DNA from: Peribacillus tepidiphilus
GTDB taxonomy: Bacteria > Bacillota > Bacilli > Bacillales > DSM-1321
Assembly: GCF_009466385.1 (NCBI RefSeq)
Contig: NZ_WIAQ01000001.1
Location: forward strand, 62,001-126,000
Direction: 5' to 3'
DNA length: 64,000 nt
Program-made: the position numbers and the translations under genes
The notes under the pieces: generated by a model
Seen by the model: the letters and a program-made list of their open reading frames with translations, nothing else
The model's database searches: none
Told to the model about the DNA's origin: nothing
Part shown: positions 7,635 through 16,213 of the stretch, one piece after another
Layout of the letters: each line of letters starts with the position of its first letter
Numbering within the stretch: position 1 is the first letter of the stretch

Positions 7635-8933
7635 CTATTTTGCTGAAAGAGATAGCATCGCTTGCATATCTTCTTGGGCATTGCCGATCAGTTTTAAACG
7701 AAATGTTTCCTGAAGGACTTTCAAAACCCCTTCTGAAATGAATTCAGGTGGTTTAGGTCCAATGCGGATATCCTGAATACCTAGGCTAAACAAACCAAGT
7801 AAAATGGCTACGGCTTTTTGTTCAAACCAAGAAAGTACAATGCTTACAGGCAATTCATTGACTGAGCATCCAAAAGCTTCAGCTAGTGCGCCGGCAATCT
7901 TAATGGTCGATACGGAGTTGTTACATTGCCCAAGGTCAATATATCGTGGAATATTAGTACCTGGCACAACTCCATAATCTACGTCATTGAAACGGAATTT
8001 CCCACAAGAGGTCGTCAAAATTACGGTTTCCAGCGGCAAAGATGTCGCTAGCTCACGGTAATATTCCCCACCTTTACCTGGTGCGTCACAACCTGCGATC
8101 ACAAAGAAGCGTTTAATTTTCCCCTCTTTGACTGCTTCAATTACCTCTGGAGCAATTCCTAATACCGTGTTGTGGTGGAAGCCAGTTAAAAGCTTTTCAT
8201 CGCTTTCGATATTTGCTTCAGGTAGCTCCAATGCTTTTTCGATAAGTGGAGTAAAATCATCGTTTACAATTTTCGTGACACCCTCAAGTCCAGCTACCTC
8301 ATAGGAGAAGAATCGGTCCGCATAAGTCCCTTTAATTGGCATTACGCAGTTTGTTGTAGCCAAAATGGCGCCTGGGAATTTCTCGAATAATCTTCTTTGA
8401 TCATACCATGCTTTTCCAATATTCCCTTTTAAATGAGGATACTTTTTCAAAGCAGGGTATCCGTGTGCAGGCAACATTTCAGAATGAGTATAAATGTTAA
8501 CACCCTTACCTTCTGTTTGTTTTAAAAGCTCTTCTAAGGCAAATAAATTATGCCCTGTAACAACTATGCATTTACCTTCAATTTTGTTTTGGGTAACTTG
8601 AATAGGCTCCGGAATTCCCAACCTTTCTGTATGGGCTTTGTCTAAGAGCTCCATTACCTTAATGGCGGCAGTTCCTACTTTCATAGCCATGTCAATATGC
8701 TCTTGAACGTTGAAATTAGAGTTTGTAAGGGTCATATACAGCGCTTCGTGTGTAACCTTATCTACAAATGGATCGGTATACCCAAGCTGTTGGGCGTGTG
8801 TTCTGTAAGCTGCAATCCCTTTTAAAGCAAATACAATAGTGTCCTGCAGACTGGCAATCGTTTCATCTTTTCCGCAAACTCCCATGATCCTACAACCGCC
8901 TGTTGGCGTTTGCTCACATTGATGGCAAAACAT
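7635..8933 (-). CDS. hcp: Hybrid cluster protein (Hcp), short form
   Basis: Hcp is a cytoplasmic Fe-S protein first described as hydroxylamine reductase and now mostly linked to nitric oxide detoxification under nitrosative stress. The N-terminal cubane motif is C3-x2-C6-x7-C14-x5-C20. Hybrid-cluster ligands are recognisable: His in TGFHHNT, Glu in HSEMLPAHGYP, Cys in TTNCVMPI, IAGCDAPGKGG, TTSCGKFRF and DLGQCNNS, and the C-terminal WFEQKA. At 432 residues it is about 110 shorter than class I/II proteins and resembles the short class III forms. The start at 8933 gives AGAGGGG 7-8 nt spacing; the longer frame does not. Confidence 0.92.
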   Translation of the reverse strand: MFCHQCEQTPTGGCRIMGVCGKDETIASLQDTIVFALKGIAAYRTHAQQLGYTDPFVDKVTHEALYMTLTNSNFNVQEHIDMAMKVGTAAIKVMELLDKAHTERLGIPEPIQVTQNKIEGKCIVVTGHNLFALEELLKQTEGKGVNIYTHSEMLPAHGYPALKKYPHLKGNIGKAWYDQRRLFEKFPGAILATTNCVMPIKGTYADRFFSYEVAGLEGVTKIVNDDFTPLIEKALELPEANIESDEKLLTGFHHNTVLGIAPEVIEAVKEGKIKRFFVIAGCDAPGKGGEYYRELATSLPLETVILTTSCGKFRFNDVDYGVVPGTNIPRYIDLGQCNNSVSTIKIAGALAEAFGCSVNELPVSIVLSWFEQKAVAILLGLFSLGIQDIRIGPKPPEFISEGVLKVLQETFRLKLIGNAQEDMQAMLSLSAK

Positions 8934-8965
8934 CTTCATTTCCCCTCTCAATCTTTCTCGGTTTC

Positions 8966-9008
8966 ATTTTATGATCCAAAATACGCCAGCATTGTGATTT
9001 GAATCACA
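8966..9008 (-). promoter_or_regulatory. Crp/Fnr-type operator and promoter of hcp
   Basis: TGTGATTTGAATCACA (8993-9008) is a perfect TGTGA-N6-TCACA palindrome. Downstream on the minus strand, 21 nt further, is a TAAAAT -10 box (8966-8971). This puts the palindrome centre near -41.5, the standard position for class II activation by Crp/Fnr proteins. No good -35 box is seen, as expected for an activated promoter. The hcp start codon is 33 nt past the -10 box. Confidence 0.75.
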
Positions 9009-9137
9009 TCAACAAAGAGTTCAAAATTTGTACATATTTACTTTGTATAGCATACTTTTAAAATCACAATTCTAGGGTAAACGCATAGGATAATTACGAA
9101 GGGCTACTGCCTATCGTGAAAGGAAGGAGAGATCATC

Positions 9138-9614
9138 ATGTCGCAAAAGGAAGATGAAAATAAATGGTTGACTAAAAGTGGAAAACAAGACCTCTTTACG
9201 GATTGGATTAGTGCAATGGATCGGTTATTTTCAGAAAAGCCGCTTAATGGCATTCTTCAATCGATGGATGAATTTTTTTCAAATGCAAGCTTTTCAAAAT
9301 CTATTCCGATTGAACTTGATGAAAACCAGTATCATTATATTGTCAGAGCAAAATTACCCGGAATAAAAAGACAGCAAATTGATCTGGAGCTTCATAACCA
9401 ATCATTATTGATTACCGTTCAAAATGAGGAAACCATAGCGACTGAAAACAATCAAAACCATAGTCAATACAAAAATTATACCTACAATAAGATTTCGCGA
9501 AGCATTACTTTTGCAAAACCAATCGATTCTTCTAAAATAAAAGCCAATCATCAGGATGGTCTTTTAGAAATTGTAGTACCGAAAATCAAAGGAAAGCCTA
9601 TAAATATTGAATAA
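9138..9614 (+). CDS. Hsp20/alpha-crystallin family small heat-shock protein
   Basis: A 158-residue chaperone that holds unfolding proteins. It has a variable N-terminal arm (1-50), an alpha-crystallin domain (about 55-150, from IELDENQYHYIVRAKLPGIKR to SITFAKPIDSSKIKANHQDGL) and a C-terminal strand. The A-x-x-x-GLL signature appears as KANHQDGLLEIVVPK, and a terminal KGKPINIE supplies the I-x-I anchoring motif. AAGGAGAG lies about 8 nt before the ATG. It resembles both general Hsp20 and spore-associated CotM/CotP-type proteins; no clear heat-shock operator (CIRCE) is seen upstream. Confidence 0.85.
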   Translation: MSQKEDENKWLTKSGKQDLFTDWISAMDRLFSEKPLNGILQSMDEFFSNASFSKSIPIELDENQYHYIVRAKLPGIKRQQIDLELHNQSLLITVQNEETIATENNQNHSQYKNYTYNKISRSITFAKPIDSSKIKANHQDGLLEIVVPKIKGKPINIE

Positions 9615-9619
9615 TCGAT

Positions 9620-9650
9620 AAAGGCTGGCTCATTTTATGTGCCAGCCTTT
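9620..9650 (+). terminator. Intrinsic terminator after hsp20
   Basis: AAAGGCTGGC pairs with GCCAGCCTTT, then a T-rich tract; it begins 6 nt past the stop codon. Confidence 0.85.
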
Positions 9651-9727
9651 CTGTTTATTTTATATTTCTATTACTTTAGAAAGATATCTACTTTTTTCCT
9701 TTTCTTTGATACAAGCAGCCTTAAAGC

Positions 9728-10375
9728 CTAGGTCTTAAATATGCTACCTAGACTTTTGACCATTCCCGAAACTTGATTAAGGGTTCCCATCATTTGCCCT
9801 GCAGTATTCATCATTTTATTAATATCTATTGATCCATCCTGTGTTTTAAATTGATTCATGACAGATTGAAAACCCGAAGCCTGAGGTTTTTGCATAAAGC
9901 TTTGCTTTGGATAAGGATTCGGAAAAGATATTCCTGAATAATTCACATTTTCCGGAGGTTGAAGCGGATTATCAAACCAACTCTTTTGCTGCTGAACGGG
10001 TTGGAAAGGCGAAACCGGTAAAGGAAATGGCAGGTTTTGTGGCAAACCTTGGTACGGATTTGGTTTGTGTGGAACTTGAAACGGAATTTGTGGCATTTGT
10101 GCTGCGTTCATTGGCATCGGATTTGGTACAGGAATTTGAGAATATGGATTCGATGAATAAGGCTGAATCGCATTCTGATAAGCTTCCATCCCTTGAAAAC
10201 CACCATTTTCATTTCCCGTAGTCATCATCTGTCCCTGAAGATTTTGAGGCATTGAATAATGGTTCATATACGGATTTCCCATCATTACCTGAGCAGGATT
10301 GATGTGACCAACTACAGATTCTTGAGGGGACCAGTTTCGCATTTCAGGCTGAAAAAAAGGATGATAGGAATTCAT
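9728..10375 (-). CDS. yppG: YppG family protein, probable spore coat component
   Basis: A 215-residue protein very rich in Pro, Gln, Asn, Met and Phe up to residue 150, followed by a conserved C-terminal block (FKTQDGSIDINKMMNTAGQ to the end) that marks the YppG family. It has no enzyme motif, signal peptide or membrane span. The composition resembles coat and exosporium proteins, and a SigmaK-like promoter lies just upstream. B. subtilis YppG is shorter (about 125 residues), the extra length being low-complexity sequence. Gene order with yppE, yppC and recU agrees with B. subtilis. A coat role is inferred. Confidence 0.75.
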   Translation of the reverse strand: MNSYHPFFQPEMRNWSPQESVVGHINPAQVMMGNPYMNHYSMPQNLQGQMMTTGNENGGFQGMEAYQNAIQPYSSNPYSQIPVPNPMPMNAAQMPQIPFQVPHKPNPYQGLPQNLPFPLPVSPFQPVQQQKSWFDNPLQPPENVNYSGISFPNPYPKQSFMQKPQASGFQSVMNQFKTQDGSIDINKMMNTAGQMMGTLNQVSGMVKSLGSIFKT

Positions 10376-10413
10376 AATTACCCTTCTTTCTCAATCGTGA
10401 TATTCGCTGATAG

Positions 10414-10441
10414 TACTATATGATTTTTTACCCAAAATGGT
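10414..10441 (-). promoter_or_regulatory. Candidate SigmaK promoter of yppG
   Basis: On the minus strand AC (10440-10441) is followed after 17 nt by CATATAGTA (10414-10422), an exact match to the SigmaK -10 pattern CATAnnnTA. It lies about 40 nt ahead of the yppG start codon. Confidence 0.5.
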
Positions 10442-10497
10442 GAATCGATAGACTTTACGAAAAAGCAATTTGTAAACCAATATCCTTTTAAAATAAA

Positions 10498-10529
10498 AAT
10501 AGGCATCTCTTTTTTGAGATTAGCCTATT
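10498..10529 (-). terminator. Intrinsic terminator after yppE
   Basis: The minus strand forms AATAGGC-x4-CTC / GAG-x2-GCCTATT followed by a T-rich tail (TTTTTATTTT). It ends the yppE transcript ahead of yppG. Confidence 0.7.
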
Positions 10530-10656
10530 AAAAACTTTTATATTAAACGAATGTTTATTTGATTTATGTGAAAACTCTCTTGATTTTTGTGACTATAACT
10601 TCAAAACAAATCATTGTAATCGAGCAGTTCGTACACGTTTCTCGTGAAAGAATGAT

Positions 10657-11031
10657 TTAATTACCATGCACACAGTCCGAAACATGTTTTAAAATATTTT
10701 TTAATTGGAAATCAACCGATTGGTAATGGCTTTTGAAACGGTTGTAGCTCGTTTTTGGATAAAACGCTTGAACCGCTATCATATTTAAATTTTCGACGGT
10801 TTGTATACACTGAATAAGATGGATATAGCGGGGATTTTCTTTTTTTATCCAATTTCCCATTAGCTCAAGCCATTTTTCACTAGTACCTTGCACTTCATCT
10901 GCAAATGGCTTTACTTGTTGATAAAAATCTGGTTCTTTATCATTTCTTCTTGTCTCTTCAAAGATTTCATTACATCTATTATTTAAACGAATCAGATCAT
11001 TTGTCGCTGATCTTACATTTTCATAATCCAT
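10657..11031 (-). CDS. yppE: YppE family protein (DUF1798)
   Basis: A 124-residue all-helical cytoplasmic protein of unknown function. The KPFADEVQGTSEKWLELMGNW region and the PRYIHLIQCIQTVENLNMIAVQAFYPKTS region match the DUF1798 pattern (B. subtilis YppE is about 123 residues). The start is the ATG at 11031, with AGGTG 7 nt upstream; the GTG three codons earlier overlaps that site. Position between the yppG-like gene and the small coiled-coil gene matches the B. subtilis neighbourhood. Confidence 0.75.
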   Translation of the reverse strand: MDYENVRSATNDLIRLNNRCNEIFEETRRNDKEPDFYQQVKPFADEVQGTSEKWLELMGNWIKKENPRYIHLIQCIQTVENLNMIAVQAFYPKTSYNRFKSHYQSVDFQLKNILKHVSDCVHGN

Positions 11032-11101
11032 TTTATACACCTGCTATCTTCATATATGATGGTCTTAGTATATAAAATGTAAAAGTTGCTGTAAAATATC
11101 T

Positions 11102-11368
11102 TTAATGTAAAGCAACAGTTGCTTTAAGTGAACCGCATGCTTTCATATAACGCAATTTTTGAGCTTGATCCTGGATGGATTCCGCTTTTTCGGTCAGCTT
11201 TTCATAAAGATTATGGATCACTTCAAGTTCTGCCATTTCTTTATTCTCTATCATTTCACATTCCTGCTTCACTGTGAGTGAGATATTTTCCTCTAACGCA
11301 TCTAATTGTTCATTCAATTGATCGATCATCGCTAATATTTCTGATTTGCTGATTATTTCAGTTTTCAT
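11102..11368 (-). CDS. Small coiled-coil protein of unknown function (88 aa)
   Basis: Not recognised. The 88-residue product is mostly one long helix with heptad-like spacing (about residues 8-70, EILAMIDQLNEQLDALEEN and onward). A short Cys-containing C-terminus (MKACGSLKATVALH) follows. No signal peptide or membrane span is seen. The start is the ATG at 11368 with AAAGGAGG 8 nt upstream, a strong site. It precedes yppE by 70 nt and could be cotranscribed with it. It is not the B. subtilis yppF product as I recall it. Confidence 0.7.
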   Translation of the reverse strand: MKTEIISKSEILAMIDQLNEQLDALEENISLTVKQECEMIENKEMAELEVIHNLYEKLTEKAESIQDQAQKLRYMKACGSLKATVALH

Positions 11369-11592
11369 AAATAAGCCTCCTTTAATACGTTTCTCCATCT
11401 AGTGAAAACACGGTATCTTGATTGTATTGTAGGTATAATTCTGTACTTTTTTTCTGACACCTTCCCCATTGACAAAACTAGAAGAGAATCGTCAAAGAAA
11501 GTGTTTTTTTGCGATGAATACATGTTTTTTCGACAGAGCTAGTCGAATGAAAAGGATTTTATTGCAAAAGCTACATATAGGAGGTGTCTATG

Positions 11593-11700
11593 ATGACAAA
11601 AAATAAACAAAACGACAAGCAAAACAAAAAGAATGGCGCAGAAACGAAGGCTGCGTACGGCAACCCTAAATTAACAGGCCCTGATCGCCCTTCCACTTAG
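11593..11700 (+). CDS. sspM: SspM-like small acid-soluble spore protein (minor SASP)
   Basis: A 35-residue, very hydrophilic Lys/Asn/Gln-rich peptide ending in KLTGPDRPST, close to the end of B. subtilis SspM (KLGGPNRPST). SspM is a minor SASP made in the forespore under SigmaG. AGGAGGTG lies upstream; two ATG codons are in tandem (11590 and 11593), and the second gives the better spacing. The gene lies in the yppG-yppC interval like B. subtilis sspM. A strong bidirectional hairpin separates it from yppC. Confidence 0.8.
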   Translation: MTKNKQNDKQNKKNGAETKAAYGNPKLTGPDRPST

Positions 11701-11745
11701 AAAAGCTAAAAAGCGCCCGACTAGCTCTACTAATAGGAACAATAA

Positions 11746-11790
11746 GGACCGGTTCAAAGCGTGCAAAACTGGCCGCTTTGAAACCGGTCC
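11746..11790. terminator. Hairpin between convergent sspM-like gene and yppC
   Basis: GGACCGGTTCAAAGC (11747-11760 region) pairs with GCTTTGAAACCGGTCC (11775-11790) with one unpaired A. It lies between two convergent genes, and the yppC stop codon falls just past the right arm. Confidence 0.75.
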
Positions 11791-11793
11791 TGT

Positions 11794-12768
11794 TCATTCA
11801 TACATGTCTTTGACAAAGTAGTTTTCAACCGCTAAGAGTGCTTGTAGCTGTTTTTGTTTCTTCTGATACCATTGAGACAGTAAGATCGGTTCTCTCATTT
11901 TAGGCTCTCTAAACCATTTATTTTTAATGCTAGTTGATTGATCCCATTTGTTAGGTATACTGATTTGGTGGGTAATAATGGGGTACGTACAGCGTAACAT
12001 GGGGGTATCTTTCATTTTTTTATTTGCAAAGTACTGTTCATAATCATATCTTGAGCCAGTAGGCTCTGTGTTTTGGGCAAAATCATAAAATGCCGGGAAA
12101 AGTTCAGGGGTAAATAATATTTCAGACAGTCTCTTCCCGAGTTCAATCCGAACATCTACCTTTCTGAAATTTGAGACTGAGGACCCGAACAATTGCCCTT
12201 TTCTTGTAGGAAACAAGACGGAGCTGAAGTGCATAAAATCCTGAAAATTGAAAACAAGGGATCGAAAAACCTTTCTATTATAAAAGGTATTCTCTATAAC
12301 TGGTCGCTGAATGACATGCTGTTCATTAATGATTAATGAGATGATTAATCTTTTTTCATCTCTTTTTTTCCAGAATCTCATCCATTCACCTATGATAAAA
12401 GATGAAATATTTAAATATTTCGCAAGGTGAAACAAAGGCTTGCCTGAAATCGTCGAATAATGATAGAGCAAAAGCTGGGGATACGCATCGGAAAAAATAA
12501 GCCAATTTGCTCTTTCATAGGTTAAAAACAAAGTTCTTCTAAAGCTTTTGGATAATACTTTTGGATACCAATAGCCTTCAAGATCGCACATATTGTACCC
12601 TGCGTTTCTAGATACCATGCCGGCTAAAAATGCCCATTTTATTTCAGGGTACGTTCCAAAATATTTTTCGTATGCTTTAGTTCTTGATATATTATCCTTA
12701 TTCCCTTTTTCCGTCGATTTTTTGATTGCAATTAACAAAGCTTCTTCATTTTTTTGAAGAATGGCCAT
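11794..12768 (-). CDS. yppC: YppC family protein (DUF2515)
   Basis: A 324-residue protein of unknown function that matches B. subtilis YppC in length and position, divergent from recU. Blocks such as WAFLAGMVSRNAGYNMCDLEG and RANWLIFSDAYPQLLLYHYS are typical of DUF2515. No catalytic motif, signal peptide or clear membrane span is seen; aromatic residues are frequent. The start ATG at 12768 has only a weak GGGTGAT site. Divergent neighbours recU-ponA start about 130 nt away. Confidence 0.82.
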   Translation of the reverse strand: MAILQKNEEALLIAIKKSTEKGNKDNISRTKAYEKYFGTYPEIKWAFLAGMVSRNAGYNMCDLEGYWYPKVLSKSFRRTLFLTYERANWLIFSDAYPQLLLYHYSTISGKPLFHLAKYLNISSFIIGEWMRFWKKRDEKRLIISLIINEQHVIQRPVIENTFYNRKVFRSLVFNFQDFMHFSSVLFPTRKGQLFGSSVSNFRKVDVRIELGKRLSEILFTPELFPAFYDFAQNTEPTGSRYDYEQYFANKKMKDTPMLRCTYPIITHQISIPNKWDQSTSIKNKWFREPKMREPILLSQWYQKKQKQLQALLAVENYFVKDMYE

Positions 12769-12898
12769 ATCATCACCCGATGTTCGAATTCCTGTAAAAA
12801 TAATCTAACATTCCTATGGTTCATCGTTTTGAAAAGTTTTATACTACATTTTCGACGCTTTTCTGATAAGATATATGAGTGGTGAAGGAGGTATGAAT

Positions 12899-13510
12899 TT
12901 GATTATTAACTACCCGAATGGAAGAAAATTTGTTTCAAACACTACACCTTCATCTGAAAAACAAACAAAAAAAATCAGCTATTCAAATCGGGGGATGACC
13001 TTTGAGGAGGATCTAAACGAAACGAACCAATATTATTTGACACATGGTCTCGCGGTTATACACAAAAAGCCGACACCTGTTCAAATTGTTGATGTCCATT
13101 ATCCAAAGAGAAGCGCAGCCGTCATTAAGGAAGCTTATTTTAAGCAAGCTTCAACAACGGATTATAATGGTGTTTATAAAGGTAAATATTTAGACTTTGA
13201 AGCAAAGGAAACACAAAATTCCACATCATTTCCTTTGAAAAATTTTCATGAGCATCAAATTGAGCATATGAAAAATGTGTTGAACCACAATGGAATTGCT
13301 TTTGTTCTGCTTAGGTTTTCTAAAGAGGACGAAATTTACCTCATGAGAGCAGCCGATTTAATCACCTTTTGGAATCGAATGCTTTCTGGTGGGAGAAAAT
13401 CAATTACAAAGGAAGAAATTAAATCTCTTTGTATATCCATTCCAATCGGTTTTCAACCGAGAATTGATTATTTAAAGGCTGTTGATCAGCTAATAGAGGA
13501 AAGTTTATAA
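12899..13510 (+). CDS. recU: Holliday junction resolvase RecU
   Basis: RecU cuts Holliday junctions during recombinational repair and chromosome segregation and also modulates RecA. The 203-residue product has the PD-(D/E)xK fold. If translation starts at TTG 12899, the catalytic residues fall at D88, E101 and K103 (in [19 protein letters not shown]), the same numbers as B. subtilis RecU. AAGGAGGT lies 7 nt ahead of this TTG; the ATG at 12893 is too close to it and the ATG at 12875 has no site. It forms an operon with ponA, 18 nt downstream. Confidence 0.95.
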   Translation: MIINYPNGRKFVSNTTPSSEKQTKKISYSNRGMTFEEDLNETNQYYLTHGLAVIHKKPTPVQIVDVHYPKRSAAVIKEAYFKQASTTDYNGVYKGKYLDFEAKETQNSTSFPLKNFHEHQIEHMKNVLNHNGIAFVLLRFSKEDEIYLMRAADLITFWNRMLSGGRKSITKEEIKSLCISIPIGFQPRIDYLKAVDQLIEESL

Positions 13511-13528
13511 CGAAAGGCAGGTTCATCT

Positions 13529-16204
13529 ATGTCTGAGAATTATAAAACGAGAACAGAAAAAAGAAGATTAAGTCAGGCTAAAAAAACAAGCAAGAAAAAG
13601 CCTAAAGGACTTTTCAAAAAATTATTATTAACCTTACTTGTTATTTGTATAATTGGCATGGTTAGTGGAGCTGCTACTTTTGCTTATTTTATAAGCACTG
13701 CTCCAAAAATTGATGAAGGTGCATTAAAAGACCCATTGTCCACAGTAGTAAAAGACCGTAATGGAGATGTGGTAGTTGAGCTTGGAAAAGAAAATCGAGA
13801 ATTTGTTCCGTTTGAAGAAATTCCAAAGGTTGTCGAAGAGGCATTTTTAGCAACTGAGGATGTCCGCTTTTATAAGCACCACGGTGTGGACGTTTTTCGA
13901 CTTGGTAGTGCTGTTGTGGCTAACTTTACGCAAGGTTTTGGTTCTCAAGGGGCTAGTACGATTACTCAGCAGCTTGTAAAACGCTCTTTCTTGACCCCTG
14001 AAAAAACGTTAAAAAGAAAAGTACAAGAATTATGGCTTGCTTTTCAAATCGAACAGCGATTTACAAAAGAAGAAATTTTTGAAATGTATGTGAACAAAAT
14101 ATACTTTTCAGAAGGTGCATATGGTGTAGCTACTGCAGCAAAGGTTTACTTTGGAAAGGACCTGCAAGAATTAGAGCTACATGAAGCAGCCTTGCTTGCA
14201 GGACTTCCACAAAGCCCGAACAACTATAATCCATTTGAACATCCTGATAAAGCAAAGAAAAGAAGAGATATCGTCCTTATGCTTATGAATAAGCATGGCT
14301 TTATCAGCAAGGAGGATATGAAGGCAGCTCAAGCGATTCCTGTACAATCAACACTTGTGTCTGAAGAAAAGAGAGAAAAAGATACGAAGCCTTATGATGC
14401 ATTTATTGACCAAGTGATTGACGAAGTAGAACAGCTTGGTGACTATAATATTTTTACAGACGGGCTGGAAGTTCATACAACTTTAGATCCAGAAGCTCAG
14501 GAATATGTATATAATCTTTTAAACACAGAAGAAATGATTCATTATCCAGACGATGAAATGCAGGCCGGTATTACGGTACTAGACACGAAAACTGGTGAGA
14601 TTTTAGCAATTGGAGGCGGAAGAAACCAAAAGGTTAAGCGCGGTTTCAACTTTGCCACTGATTTAAAACGCCAGCCAGGTTCGACAATCAAGCCGATTCT
14701 CGATTATGGTCCGGCCATCGAATATTTAAAATGGTCCACTTACGAGCAAATTGTCGATGAACCTTACACGTATTCAGATGGTACAAAGATTAATAACTAT
14801 AACAAAAAGCATTACGGACAAATATCTGCCCGTGAAGCGCTAGGGCGTTCATTAAATATCCCTGCCCTTAAGGCCTTCCATGCTGTAGGGCTTGAAAAAT
14901 CCAGAGAATTTGGTTTAAGACTTGGTATGCCATTAAAAGAACATATGGTTGAGGCGAATGCAATTGGCGGTGGAGAAAGAATTTCTCCGTTACAACTCGC
15001 AGGAGCGTATAGCGCATTCGGAAATAATGGCATTTATATAAAACCACATGCTGTAACCAAAATTGTCTTGCGAGATAAAAATACGGAAATCAAAACAAAG
15101 CCTGAGCCAGAAGTTGCTATGAAGGATTATACAGCCTTTATGATTACAGATATGCTGAAAAGCGTTCTTAAGGAAGGCTATGGAACAGGCCGGGCTGCAA
15201 ATATCAGTCAATTACCTGTCGCCGGAAAAACGGGTACAACCAACTATACAGAAGAATATAGGCAAAAGCATGATATTCCAAAAGGAGCAACGAAGGATGC
15301 ATGGTTTGCCGGTTATACAACAAACTTCACAATCGGCATCTGGACTGGATATGCCGATGAGAAAAACTATTTAGATTCCGAATCTGATGATATCGCAAAG
15401 AAATTGTTTAAAAACTTAATGTCTCATTTGTCTGAGGATGTAGTAACAAAGGATTTCAAAAAACCTTCAAGCGTTGTAAAGGTAGGCATTGAAAAAGGAA
15501 CCAACCCTCCAAAACTTGCTAGTGAATTTACTCCTGAAAGTGAAATTGTGTATGAATATTTTGTGAAGGGTACTGAGCCTACCCAAGTCTCTAAAAAATA
15601 TGATAAGCTTGAGGCACCAAAAAATGTAAGAGCTACTTATGATGAAAAGACGAACGAAATTCTCCTTGAATGGGATTATCCAGAAATGGAGGATAAAAAG
15701 CCTATTTTTGAAGTAAAAGTGAGCCTGGATGAAGGACCAGAGCAAGTCTTATCTGTAACAGAAGATAAAGCTCTAAAGCTCCAAAATCCAGTTGGTGGGG
15801 GCATCTACAAGTTCTCAATCACCGCATCCTTAGATGACCAAAAGAGTGAGCCAGCTACAACCAGCATCCAAATCCCTGATCCAATGGCAGATAATGAGGA
15901 TCAGATAGAGGAAGATGAAAGCAATGGTCAAGGTGATGAGATTGATGAAGGTGTTGGAAATGGTGAAGGTGAGGATGTAGATGATGGTGAAGACGTTCCA
16001 GACGATTTAAACATCCCAGGTACTACCCCGCCCGGAAACGAAAATGATGGTACTGGTAAGACTCCAAGAAACGGAAAAACTCAAGGAACGGAAATTCACG
16101 GCGGTACCAGAAACGAAGGTAACAACATAAATGGAAACGTGAGCGTACAACCAAATCAAAATCTACACAAAAACACCACCATTTCCAGTGAAAATAATCA
16201 ATAA
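13529..16204 (+). CDS. ponA: Bifunctional class A penicillin-binding protein PBP1
   Basis: A peptidoglycan glycosyltransferase and transpeptidase. The order is: basic cytoplasmic tail (1-30), one transmembrane anchor (about 31-54), GT51 domain (about 75-250, catalytic Glu in ATEDVRFYKHHG at about 110, second motif GASTITQQLVKR), transpeptidase domain (about 340-640; SxxK S385-T-I-K388, SxN S441-L-N443, KTGT 567-570). A fibronectin-type III-like domain follows (about 695-780), then an acidic, Gly/Asn-rich tail. Length (891) agrees with B. subtilis PonA (914). GpsB, encoded at 0.2 kb, is its known partner. The IS remnant begins 9 nt after the stop. Confidence 0.96.
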   Translation: MSENYKTRTEKRRLSQAKKTSKKKPKGLFKKLLLTLLVICIIGMVSGAATFAYFISTAPKIDEGALKDPLSTVVKDRNGDVVVELGKENREFVPFEEIPKVVEEAFLATEDVRFYKHHGVDVFRLGSAVVANFTQGFGSQGASTITQQLVKRSFLTPEKTLKRKVQELWLAFQIEQRFTKEEIFEMYVNKIYFSEGAYGVATAAKVYFGKDLQELELHEAALLAGLPQSPNNYNPFEHPDKAKKRRDIVLMLMNKHGFISKEDMKAAQAIPVQSTLVSEEKREKDTKPYDAFIDQVIDEVEQLGDYNIFTDGLEVHTTLDPEAQEYVYNLLNTEEMIHYPDDEMQAGITVLDTKTGEILAIGGGRNQKVKRGFNFATDLKRQPGSTIKPILDYGPAIEYLKWSTYEQIVDEPYTYSDGTKINNYNKKHYGQISAREALGRSLNIPALKAFHAVGLEKSREFGLRLGMPLKEHMVEANAIGGGERISPLQLAGAYSAFGNNGIYIKPHAVTKIVLRDKNTEIKTKPEPEVAMKDYTAFMITDMLKSVLKEGYGTGRAANISQLPVAGKTGTTNYTEEYRQKHDIPKGATKDAWFAGYTTNFTIGIWTGYADEKNYLDSESDDIAKKLFKNLMSHLSEDVVTKDFKKPSSVVKVGIEKGTNPPKLASEFTPESEIVYEYFVKGTEPTQVSKKYDKLEAPKNVRATYDEKTNEILLEWDYPEMEDKKPIFEVKVSLDEGPEQVLSVTEDKALKLQNPVGGGIYKFSITASLDDQKSEPATTSIQIPDPMADNEDQIEEDESNGQGDEIDEGVGNGEGEDVDDGEDVPDDLNIPGTTPPGNENDGTGKTPRNGKTQGTEIHGGTRNEGNNINGNVSVQPNQNLHKNTTISSENNQ

Positions 16205-16213
16205 TAGCACAAA

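Noticed and set aside
5958-9650. Hydrolase, Crp/Fnr gene, hcp and hsp20 as one new multi-gene system
   Set aside because: The genes lie on different strands with separate promoters and terminators. Only the regulator-hcp pairing has direct sequence support.
15950-16195. Low-complexity Gly/Asp/Asn-rich tail in ponA considered as a separate or frameshifted gene
   Set aside because: The frame is continuous with the PBP1 sequence, and B. subtilis PonA also has a low-complexity C-terminal tail.
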